A stretch of DNA of 64,000 nt, taken from positions 1 through 64,000 of the forward strand of contig VMTE01000018.1 of assembly GCA_013791775.1 (NCBI GenBank), given 5' to 3'. Shown here piece after piece: positions 7,074-15,958 of this stretch. A program made the position numbers and the translations under genes. This stretch comes from Hyphomonas sp. (GTDB lineage: Bacteria; Pseudomonadota; Alphaproteobacteria; Caulobacterales; Hyphomonadaceae). The notes beneath the pieces were generated by a model. That model was not told the origin of the DNA. It did no database searches and worked only from the letters and a program-made list of their open reading frames with translations. Position 1 is the stretch's first letter, and the number at the start of each line of letters is the position of its first letter.

Positions 7074-8393
7074 ATGACGATATTCGACCGGCAAGGTGTG
7101 GAACTGACAGGGGCATCGCTGCGTGCGGCGGAGCTGTTCGACCTCGGATGCAGCCGGTTTGCCCGGTTTTGCGGCGATCCGCTTGAACCTTTCCGCGAAG
7201 CGCTGGTGGAAGCGCCCGAATTTGGCATGGCGCTGGTCGCCAAGGCCTGGATCTATGTGATGTCCACCGAACCGCAGGCGACCGCTGCGGCCCGGCGCAT
7301 GGTGGATGACCTGGACGAGATGTCGCTGGGGCCGCGCGAGACGAGCCATTTGCAGGCCCTCAAGCTGGCAGCCGGCACAGAATGGACGGCGGCGGCGCGG
7401 GCGCTCGACCTGCACGGCGCCGAGTATCCCTGCGACCTGATCGGCTTGATGGCCGGGCACCAGGTGGATTTCCTCACCGCCAACGCCCGCAACCTGCGCG
7501 ACCGGATCGCCCGCGCCCTGCCGGCCTGGGAGGGTGTGGCGGGAAAGTCCCACCTGCTGGGCATGCTGGCCTTCGGCCTTGAGGAGATGGGCGACTATCG
7601 CCGCGCCGAGGCAGCCGGGATGAAGGCGCTGGAGGCTGATCCGGATGACAGCTGGGCGCACCACGCGGTGGCGCACGTGCTGGAAATGCAGGGGCGCGCG
7701 GCTGAAGGGCGGGACTTCATCCTCAGGCGGCGGGCGCATTGGGCGCAGCCGGAGAATTTTCTGAAGGTGCACAACTGGTGGCATCTGGCGCTCTGCCATC
7801 TTGAACTGGGCGAGCTTGATACCGCGCTGGCGCTGTATGACGACGAGGTGCGCGGCGAGCCGACGACGGTGGCGCAGAACCTCGTGGATGCCTCGGCGCT
7901 GCTCTGGCGCATCCAGCTGCTGGGCGGCGACCCGGGCGAACGCTGGGACGAACTGGCCGACACCTGGACCCAGCACGCGGACGGAAAATGCTATCCGTTC
8001 AACGATGTGCATGCCGCGCTCGCCTATATCGGGGCAGGACGGCGCAGTGATGCGACCGATCTGGTGAAGATCGCCCATGAGGGCAGCCCGGACCATGAGA
8101 TGAACCGCTGGATGCGGGAAACGGGCGAACCCCTGATCGACGGGTTCCTGCACTTTGACCGCGGTGAATTCCCGGCGGCCATTGAACCGCTGATGCGGGC
8201 GCGCCAGATAGCCAACTCGTTCGGGGGTAGCCATGCCCAGCGCGACGTGATCGACTGGACGCTGATCGAGGCGGCGATCCGGGGCAAGAACCTGCCCATC
8301 GCACGGGCGCTGGTTCAGGAACGCCTGGCGCTGCGCCCCGACAGCCGCGTCAATATCGCCTTTGCCCGCCGCGCTGGTTTGCGCACGCACTGA
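7074..8393 (+). CDS. Tetratricopeptide repeat protein, TTC38-like
   Basis: 439 residues from ATG 7074, with GGAG about nine bases upstream. Repeated helix-turn-helix units rich in Ala/Leu (for example AEAAGMKALEADPDDSWAH and ALCHLELGELDTALALYDD) fill most of the length. The segments AVAHVLEMQGRAAEG and NWWHLALCHLELGELD are characteristic of the TTC38 subfamily, which is shared by bacteria and animals and has no established enzymatic function. There is no signal peptide, so it is likely a cytoplasmic scaffold. It is followed at 20 bases by the DUF1499 gene and may be co-transcribed with it. Confidence 0.75.
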   Translation: MTIFDRQGVELTGASLRAAELFDLGCSRFARFCGDPLEPFREALVEAPEFGMALVAKAWIYVMSTEPQATAAARRMVDDLDEMSLGPRETSHLQALKLAAGTEWTAAARALDLHGAEYPCDLIGLMAGHQVDFLTANARNLRDRIARALPAWEGVAGKSHLLGMLAFGLEEMGDYRRAEAAGMKALEADPDDSWAHHAVAHVLEMQGRAAEGRDFILRRRAHWAQPENFLKVHNWWHLALCHLELGELDTALALYDDEVRGEPTTVAQNLVDASALLWRIQLLGGDPGERWDELADTWTQHADGKCYPFNDVHAALAYIGAGRRSDATDLVKIAHEGSPDHEMNRWMRETGEPLIDGFLHFDRGEFPAAIEPLMRARQIANSFGGSHAQRDVIDWTLIEAAIRGKNLPIARALVQERLALRPDSRVNIAFARRAGLRTH

Positions 8394-8412
8394 CACAGAC
8401 AGGATTTCGCCC

Positions 8413-8814
8413 ATGCCCGGTTTCATTGATTTCAAGACATTGCAGCGGCCGGCGAGTCCCAACACCGCTTTCCTGGCGCCGCCGGGATTTGCGTCGGCGG
8501 CAGAACCTGATGGATCGCCGCCGGTGTATGATGCCGCGCCGGGCGAGCTGTACCAGCGGGCGCTGCGTTTCGTCACCGACCGGGGCGGGTGGCAGTTGGG
8601 CGAGCAGGATCCCGCCAGCCTGCGGCTCAGCTTCATCGCGGTGTCGCCGCTGATGCGGTTCAAGGATGATGTGGATCTGCAGATCCTGCCGGTGGACGGC
8701 CAGCCCGCCAGGTCGACTTTCGCCGCCTATTCGCGCTCCCGGGTCGGGTATTCCGATCTCGGTGCCAACCGGAAGCGGCTGGACGCGCTTTCCGGCGCAT
8801 TGATGTCGCCTTGA
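8413..8814 (+). CDS. DUF1499 domain protein
   Basis: 133 residues from ATG 8413. The C-terminal two thirds match DUF1499: [14 protein letters not shown], then a strand-turn-strand region with [16 protein letters not shown], and the family ending [20 protein letters not shown]. No signal peptide or membrane segment is evident. The biochemical role of the family is unknown. It sits between the TPR gene and clpS in the same orientation. Confidence 0.7.
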   Translation: MPGFIDFKTLQRPASPNTAFLAPPGFASAAEPDGSPPVYDAAPGELYQRALRFVTDRGGWQLGEQDPASLRLSFIAVSPLMRFKDDVDLQILPVDGQPARSTFAAYSRSRVGYSDLGANRKRLDALSGALMSP

Positions 8815-8885
8815 TTTCGGGCAGAGCTGTGATGAGGCGCCAATTGCATCTTCAATCTCGTGCAGGAAGGTATATCTTGTCCGAC

Positions 8886-9272
8886 ATGAGCATCGTTTTC
8901 GACCCGATCCGGATGGCGGGACCACCTGCGCCGGGCGCCCCTCCGGGGGGCGGAACGCCGGGTGAGGGCGATGGGATCAGCTTCGATCTGGCGACCGAGA
9001 CCCGGATCAAGACGAAGAAGCCGTCGCTTTACCGCGTGCTGCTTCTCAATGACGACTACACGCCGATGGAATTCGTGGTGTTCATCCTCGAGCGGTTTTT
9101 CAACCGGTCGCGGGAGCAGGCAACGCGGATCATGCTGCACGTCCACCAGAAGGGCGTCGGTCTCTGCGGGGTCTATACCTACGAGGTGGCCGAAACCAAG
9201 GTCGCCCAGGTTCTGGACCTCGCCCGGCGCCATGAACATCCGCTCCAATGCGTCATGGAGAAAGAAGACTAG
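8886..9272 (+). CDS. clpS: ATP-dependent Clp protease adaptor ClpS
   Basis: 128 residues. ClpS binds N-degron substrates and delivers them to ClpAP. After a Gly/Pro-rich N-terminal extension ([16 protein letters not shown], about residues 13-28), the conserved core begins [20 protein letters not shown], which forms the N-degron pocket. It continues [21 protein letters not shown] and ends [13 protein letters not shown]. The start at 8886 is used because sequence upstream is not conserved in the family. It lies immediately before clpA, the usual arrangement. Confidence 0.95.
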   Translation: MSIVFDPIRMAGPPAPGAPPGGGTPGEGDGISFDLATETRIKTKKPSLYRVLLLNDDYTPMEFVVFILERFFNRSREQATRIMLHVHQKGVGLCGVYTYEVAETKVAQVLDLARRHEHPLQCVMEKED

Positions 9273-9335
9273 ACGCCCCATATGAAAAAAGACGAACGTT
9301 CCTAGAAACACGACCTTACGAAAAGGCTGCACTCC

Positions 9336-11651
9336 TTGCCCCGTCTCTCCCAATCTCTCGAAGCAGCTCTGGAAAAGGCGCTCTCGCTCGCGTCCGAACG
9401 CGACCACGAGTACGCCACACTGGAGCACCTGCTGCTGGCTCTGACAGACGACGAGCATGCGCGCGATGTGATGGGCGCCTGCAAGGTCAACATTGACGAG
9501 CTGCGCATCGACCTCACGCGCTACATCGACGAGGAATTGTCGAGCCTGATCGTGGATGGCAGCGACGGGCGGGTACAGCCGACCGCCGCGTTCCAGCGGG
9601 TTGTGCAACGCGCCATCCTGCATGTTGAAAGTTCCGGCCGCGAGGAAGTGACCGGCGCCAACGTGCTCGTGTCGATTTTCTCCGAACGCGAAAGCCATGC
9701 TGCCTACTTCCTGCAGGAGCAGGACATGACGCGGTATGACGCGGTCAATTACATCTCGCACGGCGTGGCCAAACAACCCGGCATGTCGCGCCCATCGACC
9801 CCGCGCGGCGCGGAATCGAACGAGGAGGAGCCCGTCAAGCAGGGCCACGAAGCGCTCGATACCTATTGCGTGAACCTCAATGCGCGCGCCCGGGCGGGCA
9901 AGATCGACCCGCTGATCGGCCGCGACATGGAAGTGAACCGGTGCATCGAGGTTCTCTGCCGCCGCAACAAGAACAACCCGATCCTGGTGGGCGACCCCGG
10001 CGTGGGCAAGACCGCCATCGCCGAAGGCCTCGCCAAGCGGATCGTCGATGGCGAAGCGCCGGAAATCCTGGACGATGCGATCATCTGGTCGCTCGACATG
10101 GGCGCGCTGCTCGCCGGTACGCGTTATCGCGGTGACTTCGAGGAACGCCTGAAATCGGTGATGAAGGAACTCGAGCAGCAGGAAAAGGCGATCCTGTTCA
10201 TCGACGAGATCCATACGATCATCGGCGCCGGCGCGACCTCCGGCGGCGCGATGGATGCGTCGAACCTGCTGAAGCCGGCGCTTCAGTCCGGCGGCCTGCG
10301 CTGCATGGGCTCGACCACGTTCAAGGAATACAAGCAGCACTTCGAGAAGGACCGCGCGCTCAGCCGCCGGTTCCGCAAGATCGACGTGGTGGAGCCGACC
10401 GTGCCCGACACGATCAAGATCCTCACGGGGCTGAAATCGAAGTTCGAGGACTTCCACGGCCTCAAATACACCAACGACGCGATCAAGGCGGCGGTGGAGT
10501 TGTCGGATCGCTACATCACCGACCGGAAATTGCCCGACAAGGCAATCGACGTGATCGACGAAGCCGGCGCCGCGCAGTGGCTGCTGCCCGCCTCGAAGCG
10601 GAAGAAGCAGGTCGGCATCCGTGACATCGAGGCGGTGGTCGCCAAGATCGCGCGCATTCCGCCCAAGCAGGTGACGTCGGATGACGCGGCCTCGCTGAAA
10701 TCGCTGGAGAGTGATCTCAAGCGCGTCGTGTTCGGCCAGGACGAAGCCATCGTGGCGCTGTCGGCAACGATCAAGCTGGCGCGCGCCGGCTTGCGCGAGC
10801 CGAACAAGCCCATTGGTTCCTACCTGTTCACGGGTCCAACCGGCGTCGGCAAGACCGAGGTGGCCAAGCAGCTGGCGTCCATCATGGGCGTCGAGATGCT
10901 ACGCTTCGACATGTCGGAATACATGGAACGCCATACTGTCAGCCGGCTGATCGGTGCGCCTCCGGGCTATGTCGGGTATGACGAGGGCGGCCTGTTGACC
11001 GACGGCGTGGACCAGCATCCGCACTGCGTGCTGCTGCTCGACGAGATCGAGAAGGCCCACCCGGACCTGTTCAACATCCTCCTGCAAGTGATGGACAACG
11101 GCGCGTTGACGGATGCCAACGGCCGCAAGGTCGATTTCCGGAACGTGATCCTGATCATGACCACCAATGCCGGTGCGTCGGACGCAGCCAAGAACTCCAT
11201 AGGGTTCGGCCGCGGCAAGAAGGACGAGGAATCCGATGAGGCGCTGAAGCGCCTGTTCACCCCGGAATTCCGCAACCGTCTCGACGCGACGATTGCTTTC
11301 GGCGGGCTGACGCCGGAAATCATCGACCGCGTGGTCGAGAAGTTCATCCTGCAGCTGGAAATCCAGCTGGAAGATCGCAACGTCTCCATCGAGATATCGA
11401 AGGCCGCCCGCGAATGGCTGGCCAAGCGCGGCTTCGATCCGGACATGGGTGCGCGCCCGCTGTCCCGGACGATCCAGGAATACGTCAAGAAGCCGATGGC
11501 CGAGGAGCTTCTGTTCGGGAAGCTGATGAAGGGCGGCCTCGTGAAGATCGGCCTCGACGACAAGAAGGACGAGCTGACCTTCAAATATCTCGCGGAGCCC
11601 GCGAAGAAAAAGAAAGCCACCAAGGACGAAGCCGAAGAACCGGCGGCGTAG
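9336..11651 (+). CDS. clpA: ATP-dependent Clp protease ATP-binding subunit ClpA
   Basis: 771 residues from a TTG start; AAAAGG lies about ten bases upstream and no better start was found. ClpA is the AAA+ unfoldase of the ClpAP protease. It has the N-terminal double Clp-N repeat that docks ClpS (residues 1-150), a first AAA+ domain with Walker A GDPGVGKT (about 220) and Walker B ILFIDEIHT, and a second with Walker A GPTGVGKT (about 500) and Walker B LLLDEIEKAH. There is a sensor-2 region GARPLSRTIQEYVKKP and a Lys/Glu-rich tail. Length is close to the E. coli enzyme (758). It is probably co-transcribed with clpS. Confidence 0.95.
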   Translation: MPRLSQSLEAALEKALSLASERDHEYATLEHLLLALTDDEHARDVMGACKVNIDELRIDLTRYIDEELSSLIVDGSDGRVQPTAAFQRVVQRAILHVESSGREEVTGANVLVSIFSERESHAAYFLQEQDMTRYDAVNYISHGVAKQPGMSRPSTPRGAESNEEEPVKQGHEALDTYCVNLNARARAGKIDPLIGRDMEVNRCIEVLCRRNKNNPILVGDPGVGKTAIAEGLAKRIVDGEAPEILDDAIIWSLDMGALLAGTRYRGDFEERLKSVMKELEQQEKAILFIDEIHTIIGAGATSGGAMDASNLLKPALQSGGLRCMGSTTFKEYKQHFEKDRALSRRFRKIDVVEPTVPDTIKILTGLKSKFEDFHGLKYTNDAIKAAVELSDRYITDRKLPDKAIDVIDEAGAAQWLLPASKRKKQVGIRDIEAVVAKIARIPPKQVTSDDAASLKSLESDLKRVVFGQDEAIVALSATIKLARAGLREPNKPIGSYLFTGPTGVGKTEVAKQLASIMGVEMLRFDMSEYMERHTVSRLIGAPPGYVGYDEGGLLTDGVDQHPHCVLLLDEIEKAHPDLFNILLQVMDNGALTDANGRKVDFRNVILIMTTNAGASDAAKNSIGFGRGKKDEESDEALKRLFTPEFRNRLDATIAFGGLTPEIIDRVVEKFILQLEIQLEDRNVSIEISKAAREWLAKRGFDPDMGARPLSRTIQEYVKKPMAEELLFGKLMKGGLVKIGLDDKKDELTFKYLAEPAKKKKATKDEAEEPAA

Positions 11652-11675
11652 GGCCGATTGTTTCTGCAAATTGCG

Positions 11676-11705
11676 AAGGGCCGTCCCGATGGGGCGGCCT
11701 TTTTG
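11676..11705 (+). terminator. Rho-independent terminator after clpA
   Basis: GC-rich stem AAGGGCCGTCCC / GGGGCGGCC with a GAT loop, followed by five T residues, 25 bases after the clpA stop. Confidence 0.8.
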
Positions 11706-11796
11706 CTTTCGGGGAGAGGTGACGTTTCCCCTAAGTCAGCGCTCGCCAAGCCGCGCCAATCGGCTAACGTTGCCGCAAAACAATCGGGAGAAATTC

Positions 11797-12993
11797 ATGG
11801 CAGTCAGCGGCAAGTGCGATCCGAAGTTCGCGAAGGTCAAGGAAGAGTTAGAGCGTAGCTTTGCCGAGCGCGGCGAGGTGGGCGCGAGCGTGTGCCTGTC
11901 CGTGAACGGCGAAACGGCGGTGGACCTGTGGGGCGGGATGGCGAATCCCGAGACCGGTGATCCGTGGCAGGAAGATACGATCTCGATTATCTTCTCGTGC
12001 ACCAAGGCAGCGGTGGCGCTGTGTGCGCACATCCTGATCGACCGGGGGCAGCTTAACCCCGGTGCGCGCGTGGCGGAATACTGGCCCGAGTTTGCGAAGA
12101 ACGGGAAAGAGAAAACCACCGTCCAAATGATGCTGAACCATGAGAGCGCGCTGCCGACATTGCGCGATCCCGTGAAGCCGGGCGGCTATACCGACTGGGA
12201 TTACATGACAGGCCGCCTCGCAGACGAGGAACCTTTCTGGGAGCCGGGTGTGCGCAATGGCTATCACATGATCAGTTTCGGCTGGACCGTGGGCGAACTG
12301 GTGCGCCGCGTCTCGGGAAAATCTCTCGGCACATTCTTCCGCGAGGAAGTGGCTGAGAAGACCGGCGCGAAATTCTGGATCGGCCTGCCGGACAACGAAA
12401 AGGTGCACATCGCGCCGATCCGGCAATATGCGCCGCAGCCGGGCGATCAGCCCTCGGAGTTTACCGTCAAGCTGATGACGGAGCCAGACTCCATCCAGCA
12501 CAAGAGTTTCATGAACAGTGGCGGCTGGGACTTCAACGACCGCAAGAGCCAGGCGGCGGAGATTGGCGGCGGCGGCGGATTGTCGAACGCGCGCGGGCAG
12601 GTGGCGTGGTATACGGAGCTTGCGACCAATTCCGGAAAGCTGGTCTCGGCCGACCGGTTGGCGAACATGACGATGGTGAGCACGGCGACGCAGCGCGATG
12701 CGACCTTGCTGATCCCGACGCGCTTCGCCTCGGGCTTTATGAAGTCGATGGACAACCGCAAGGGCGGCTTCGGGCCGGGCACAAGTGCGATCCTCGGCGA
12801 GAAGGCGTTTGGCCATGTTGGCGCGGGCGGCTCGATAGGCTTTGCAGATCCCGAGTGCGGTCTCGCGTTCAGCTATACGATGAACCAGATGGGCAGCGGC
12901 CTGTTGCTGAATGAGCGCTGCCAGAGCTTGATCGATGCGGCGTATACGGCGCTCGGATACCGCACCAATGCGCCGGGGGCGTGGGTGCGTTAA
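11797..12993 (+). CDS. Serine hydrolase, beta-lactamase/EstB-type esterase family
   Basis: 398 residues from ATG 11797, with CGGGAG seven bases upstream. The class C beta-lactamase fold is indicated by the nucleophile motif SCTK (SxxK) near residue 70 and a conserved Tyr in NGYHMISFGWTVGELV, where EstB-like esterases carry their general base. The C-terminal segment AFGHVGAGGSIGFADPECGLAF is the family's HxGxGG equivalent of KTG. No signal peptide is present, so this is probably a cytoplasmic esterase or peptidase rather than a resistance enzyme. It stands alone between a terminator and a convergent gene. Confidence 0.82.
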   Translation: MAVSGKCDPKFAKVKEELERSFAERGEVGASVCLSVNGETAVDLWGGMANPETGDPWQEDTISIIFSCTKAAVALCAHILIDRGQLNPGARVAEYWPEFAKNGKEKTTVQMMLNHESALPTLRDPVKPGGYTDWDYMTGRLADEEPFWEPGVRNGYHMISFGWTVGELVRRVSGKSLGTFFREEVAEKTGAKFWIGLPDNEKVHIAPIRQYAPQPGDQPSEFTVKLMTEPDSIQHKSFMNSGGWDFNDRKSQAAEIGGGGGLSNARGQVAWYTELATNSGKLVSADRLANMTMVSTATQRDATLLIPTRFASGFMKSMDNRKGGFGPGTSAILGEKAFGHVGAGGSIGFADPECGLAFSYTMNQMGSGLLLNERCQSLIDAAYTALGYRTNAPGAWVR

Positions 12994-12999
12994 AGCACG

Positions 13000-13542
13000 T
13001 CAGCCTTTGGCGAAACGGATTTCACCGGGCGCGAGACCTTCGAGGGTCCATTCGCCGACCTGCGCGCGGATCAGGCGCAGCGTAGGATGGCCCACAGCGG
13101 CAGTCATGCGGCGCACCTGACGATTGCGGCCTTCGGTGATCGTCAGTTCGATCCAGCTGTCGGGTACCGACTTGCGGAAGCGGATGGGCGGATCGCGCGG
13201 CCAGAGGTTTTCCGGCTCGGCAAGCGCGCGGACCTTTGCCATGCGGGTCATTCCGTCCTTGAGCTCCACGCCGGTGGCGAGCGCGTTCAGGGCCGCCTCG
13301 TCCGGAATGCCTTCGACCTGTGCCCAATAGGTTTTCGCGAGGCTGTGCTTGGGGTCGCTGATGCGCGCCTGAAGCGGACCGCTGTCGGTGAGCACGACAA
13401 GGCCTTCGGAATCATAGTCGAGCCGGCCCGCCGGATAGACGTTCGGCACTGGCACGAATTCCTTCAGCGTGCGCTTTCCGCTGCCTTCATCCGTGAACTG
13501 AGAGAGCACATTGAAGGGCTTGTTGAGCAGAATGATTTTCAG
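13000..13542 (-). CDS. rluE: Pseudouridine synthase, RluE/RsuA family, probable CTG start
   Basis: 180 residues. The catalytic motif [15 protein letters not shown] contains the conserved Asp; the N-terminus [15 protein letters not shown] and the C-terminal [18 protein letters not shown] are diagnostic of the RsuA/RluE/RluB/RluF branch. The lack of an N-terminal S4 domain points to RluE, which modifies 23S rRNA U2457. No ATG, GTG or TTG codon lies at the conserved beginning. The first residue of [10 protein letters not shown] is a CTG that overlaps the kdsA stop (C-TGA) and has GAGG seven bases upstream, so translation probably starts at CTG by coupling. The upstream frame to 13623 is not conserved sequence. 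Confidence 0.8.
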   Translation of the reverse strand: MKIILLNKPFNVLSQFTDEGSGKRTLKEFVPVPNVYPAGRLDYDSEGLVVLTDSGPLQARISDPKHSLAKTYWAQVEGIPDEAALNALATGVELKDGMTRMAKVRALAEPENLWPRDPPIRFRKSVPDSWIELTITEGRNRQVRRMTAAVGHPTLRLIRAQVGEWTLEGLAPGEIRFAKG

Positions 13543-14384
13543 TTGACCGCCTCGTGCAGCATCTTGAGGGTTGTCAGCAATTGTTCCGCGCCCGACAGCG
13601 CGAGGCAGCTGGGGGCGTCGCACAGGGCCGCGTCCGGATCGGTGTGGAATTCGAGGAATACGCCGTCGGCGCCGGCAGCGACGGCGGACTTTGCGATGAT
13701 GGCCACGCCGTCGCGGCGCCCGCCGGTCGAGGCGCCGCCGGTGCGCGGGTCGGCGCCGGGCAGCTGGACGGCGTGGGTGGCGTCAATCGTCACCGGCGCG
13801 CCGAGCTTTTTCATTTCCGGAATCGCGAGCATGTCGACGATCAGGTTGTTGTAGCCGAAACTGACGCCGCGCTCGCAGAGGATCACGCCAACGCCGGGGG
13901 CGACTTCGGCGATCTTGGAGAGGATGTTCTTTGCGTCCCACGGCGCCATGAACTGCGCCTTCTTGGCCTGGATCAGCGCGCCGTGCTTTGCGGCAGCTTC
14001 GGCGACCGCGACAACGAGATCGGTCTGGCGCACGAGAAAGGCGGGGAGTTGCAGAATGTCAGCCACCTCGGCAACGGCTTCTGCTTGCCCCGGCTCGTGC
14101 AGGTCGGTGACAATCGGCACACCGAGCTTGGCCTTGACGCTGGCGAGGGTCCTGAGGCCGTCCATCCCGGGGCCGCGATAGGACTTGATCGAGGAGCGGT
14201 TCGCCTTGTCCCAGCTCGCCTTGAAGGCGTAGGGCAGGCCAAGGCGGGCGCAGATCCGCTTCAGCTCGGCGCCGACTTCCAGCGCGAGCGCCTCGTCTTC
14301 CAGAACGTTGAGACCGGCGAGAACCGCCAGCGGCCTGCCGGTGCCGACGGCCCAGCCGGAGGCTTTGTGGGTGACAACGCTCAT
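13539..14384 (-). CDS. kdsA: 3-deoxy-8-phosphooctulonate synthase (KDO-8-P synthase)
   Basis: 281 residues from ATG 14384 with AAGGAG seven bases upstream. It condenses arabinose 5-phosphate and phosphoenolpyruvate to KDO 8-phosphate. Family segments include [32 protein letters not shown] and [14 protein letters not shown]. The position occupied by Cys in metal-dependent enzymes is Asn here (AGLNVLEDE), so by known family rules this is the metal-independent class. The downstream pseudouridine synthase overlaps its stop codon. A terminator-like hairpin lies upstream, separating it from the small gene at 14552. Confidence 0.95.
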   Translation of the reverse strand: MSVVTHKASGWAVGTGRPLAVLAGLNVLEDEALALEVGAELKRICARLGLPYAFKASWDKANRSSIKSYRGPGMDGLRTLASVKAKLGVPIVTDLHEPGQAEAVAEVADILQLPAFLVRQTDLVVAVAEAAAKHGALIQAKKAQFMAPWDAKNILSKIAEVAPGVGVILCERGVSFGYNNLIVDMLAIPEMKKLGAPVTIDATHAVQLPGADPRTGGASTGGRRDGVAIIAKSAVAAGADGVFLEFHTDPDAALCDAPSCLALSGAEQLLTTLKMLHEAVN

Positions 14385-14468
14385 GGGTCGGCTCCTTCTT
14401 GCTGGCGCTGACATAGCGGAAAAATGCTGTCGCGCAAAAGCCCGCAGAACAGAGCGTCCGAATCAAAG

Positions 14469-14494
14469 AAGCCGCCCCTGTCGAGGAGCGGCTT
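14469..14494 (-). terminator. Terminator of the small gene upstream of kdsA
   Basis: On the minus strand the stem GGAAGCCGCTCC / GGGGCGGCTTC is followed by TTTGATT. It lies 58 bases downstream of the 26-codon reading frame and before the kdsA ribosome site, isolating the two. Confidence 0.6.
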
Positions 14495-14551
14495 CCGTGA
14501 GCCCATGGGGCAATCAGGTCCGGGCAGCGTTTCAGCGGCCCTACCGTATCT

Positions 14552-14632
14552 CTAGGCGCGGGTCAGAGGCTGCTCCAGCCAGACACCATAGGACACAGAC
14601 CCAACGGCCTCACCTGGTTTCTCACTCGACAT
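14552..14632 (-). CDS. Candidate 26-residue small protein with a near-perfect Shine-Dalgarno
   Basis: ATG 14632 is preceded by AAAGGAGGTGATCC, which is complementary to almost the entire 3' tail of 16S rRNA; no other gene in the window has so strong a site. The frame encodes MSSEKPGEAVGSV followed by SYGVWLEQPLTRA and ends TAG. The peptide is soluble in character, with no membrane segment or Cys. It is bounded downstream by its own terminator. I do not recognise the family. It could be a small protein, a leader peptide, or the coding part of a dual-function RNA. Confidence 0.45.
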   Translation of the reverse strand: MSSEKPGEAVGSVSYGVWLEQPLTRA

Positions 14633-14644
14633 GGATCACCTCCT

Positions 14645-14693
14645 TTCACGCGTGCAAAACGCACGGCCTTTTGTCCCGGACCATCCGGGACGG
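14645..14693 (-). promoter_or_regulatory. Structured 5' leader of the small gene
   Basis: Between an AT-rich promoter-like stretch (TTGTTAACTTAACATT on the minus strand, about 14722-14737) and the strong ribosome site there are two hairpins: GTCCCGGA-TGG-TCCGGGAC and CGTGC-GTTTT-GCACG. Tandem hairpins directly before an unusually strong ribosome site suggest control of translation or RNA stability. No known riboswitch class was recognised. Confidence 0.4.
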
Positions 14694-14768
14694 CTGAGAC
14701 CTAAGCATGATTTGCGCCAATGTTAAGTTAACAAGGTGGTGATTGCGGCTCGGTCCGTGCCCGGTGCA

Positions 14769-14804
14769 CAAAAAATGCCCGGGGCGCTGCGAAGCGTCCC
14801 GGGC
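14769..14804 (-). terminator. Strong Rho-independent terminator of the Tyr/Arg-rich protein gene
   Basis: On the minus strand, GCCCGGGACGCTTC / GCAGCGCCCCGGGC forms a near-perfect stem followed by ATTTTTTG. It lies 40 bases after the gene stop. Confidence 0.85.
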
Positions 14805-14844
14805 CTGAGTGAGCCTCAAAAGGGGTCCAAAGAGGCAGTGCGGG

Positions 14845-15384
14845 TCAGTCCGTGATCAGGGCGCCGACGACGAGGCCGATGATGGCGCCGGTTGCGACCG
14901 ACGCGAGAATGGCGTCGCCTCGGTCATTGTCGCGAACCCAGTGATAACCGTAGGGCGGCTCGTAGAGGCCGTAGTTGTAGTAATCATGGATATAGACCGT
15001 CCGGCGGGGACCGTAGCTGTAATAGTTGCCGACGTCGTAGCGCGGGCGATAGCCGGAATAGTAGTAGGGGCCGTATGAGCTGCCATAGGTGATCGTGACC
15101 GAGCTGCGCGGATAGTAGGTGTAGGACGGGCGGTAATAGTCGCGCCGGTGATAGTCGCGCCTGTAGTCATCGCGCCTGTAGTCGTCGCGGCGGTCGTAAC
15201 GCCGGCTGTCTCGCCGGTCGTCGCGATCACCCCGGTAATGGTCGTCGCCGCGCCGGTCATATCCGCCGCGGTGGTCGTCGCCGCCACGGCCGCGGCCCTT
15301 GTCGGCCTGCGCGACGGGGGTGAGAAGGAAACTGGCGGCGGTGGCTGCAGCCAGCAAGCGGGTAAAGGTCTTGATTCCGGACAT
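14845..15384 (-). CDS. Secreted Tyr/Arg/Asp-rich protein with C-terminal glycine-zipper helix (RcnB-like)
   Basis: 179 residues with a signal peptide (cleavage near VAQA-DK). Residues 28-80 are extremely rich in Arg, Asp and Tyr with repeated DDYRRD-like units; residues 80-140 are rich in Tyr, Ser and Gly. A segment PPYGYHWVRDNDRGDAIL resembles the RcnB family of periplasmic nickel/cobalt homeostasis proteins. It ends in a hydrophobic glycine-zipper stretch (ATGAIIGLVVGALITD) that could associate with the outer membrane. Function is not proven; the RcnB link rests on the short C-terminal motif. It is monocistronic. Confidence 0.65.
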   Translation of the reverse strand: MSGIKTFTRLLAAATAASFLLTPVAQADKGRGRGGDDHRGGYDRRGDDHYRGDRDDRRDSRRYDRRDDYRRDDYRRDYHRRDYYRPSYTYYPRSSVTITYGSSYGPYYYSGYRPRYDVGNYYSYGPRRTVYIHDYYNYGLYEPPYGYHWVRDNDRGDAILASVATGAIIGLVVGALITD

Positions 15385-15523
15385 CGTTAAGCCGAGCCTT
15401 TCTTCAGTGGGTATACATGGCGCCAGCCCGCAAACTCGATTATGGGCACTGAAACCATTTGTTGGGGCAAATTTCCGCCCCTGCGTCTGAACTTTGGCTG
15501 AACAGGTCCTTCAGGTTTCTGCG

Positions 15524-15958
15524 ATGAGCGAATTCGGTGACCTTCGCATTTCCCCGGATCTCACGCTGCCGGCTTGGGAGCTGAGCGAAGCCTTCGTGCG
15601 CGCTTCGGGGCCGGGCGGGCAGAACGTCAACAAGGTTTCGACGGCGGTGCAGCTGACCTGGCAGGTGGCCGCTTCCTCCCTGCCGGCCGGCGTGAAGGAA
15701 CGGTTCCAGAAACTCTACGCCAGCCGGATCACGGCGGACGGCCGCCTCATACTTGAGGCGAGCGAGCATCGAAGCCAGCTGATGAACCGTCAGGCTGCGC
15801 GCCAGCGGCTGGCTGAAATGATCCTCAAGGCTTCGGTTCCGCCGAAGCGCCGGATCAAGACGAAGCCGACAGCCGGCAGCGTGCGCCGCCGGATCGCTTC
15901 GAAGAAGAAGCGGGGCGAAGTGAAAGCCCTGCGCGGCGGCGTCGGAGACAACGATTAG
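15524..15958 (+). CDS. arfB: Alternative ribosome-rescue factor / peptidyl-tRNA hydrolase ArfB
   Basis: 144 residues from ATG 15524; a TTG at 15494 is an alternative. ArfB hydrolyses peptidyl-tRNA on stalled ribosomes. The release-factor motif RASGPGGQNVNK (GGQ) is near residue 30, and the basic C-terminal tail that enters the empty mRNA channel is present (PPKRRIKTKPTAGSVRRRIASKKKRGE). Length matches E. coli YaeJ (140). It is monocistronic. Confidence 0.92.
   Translation: MSEFGDLRISPDLTLPAWELSEAFVRASGPGGQNVNKVSTAVQLTWQVAASSLPAGVKERFQKLYASRITADGRLILEASEHRSQLMNRQAARQRLAEMILKASVPPKRRIKTKPTAGSVRRRIASKKKRGEVKALRGGVGDND

Noticed and set aside
6954-8663. 569-codon minus-strand open frame
   Set aside because: Antisense to the TPR protein gene, which has a ribosome site and repeat structure; the antisense translation shows no family signal.
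8727-10457. 576-codon minus-strand open frame
   Set aside because: Antisense to clpS and clpA. No recognisable domain and typical shadow composition.
14856-15287. Thr/Ala-rich open frames opposite or out of frame with the Tyr/Arg-rich protein
   Set aside because: Simple consequence of the repetitive codons of the real gene in other frames.
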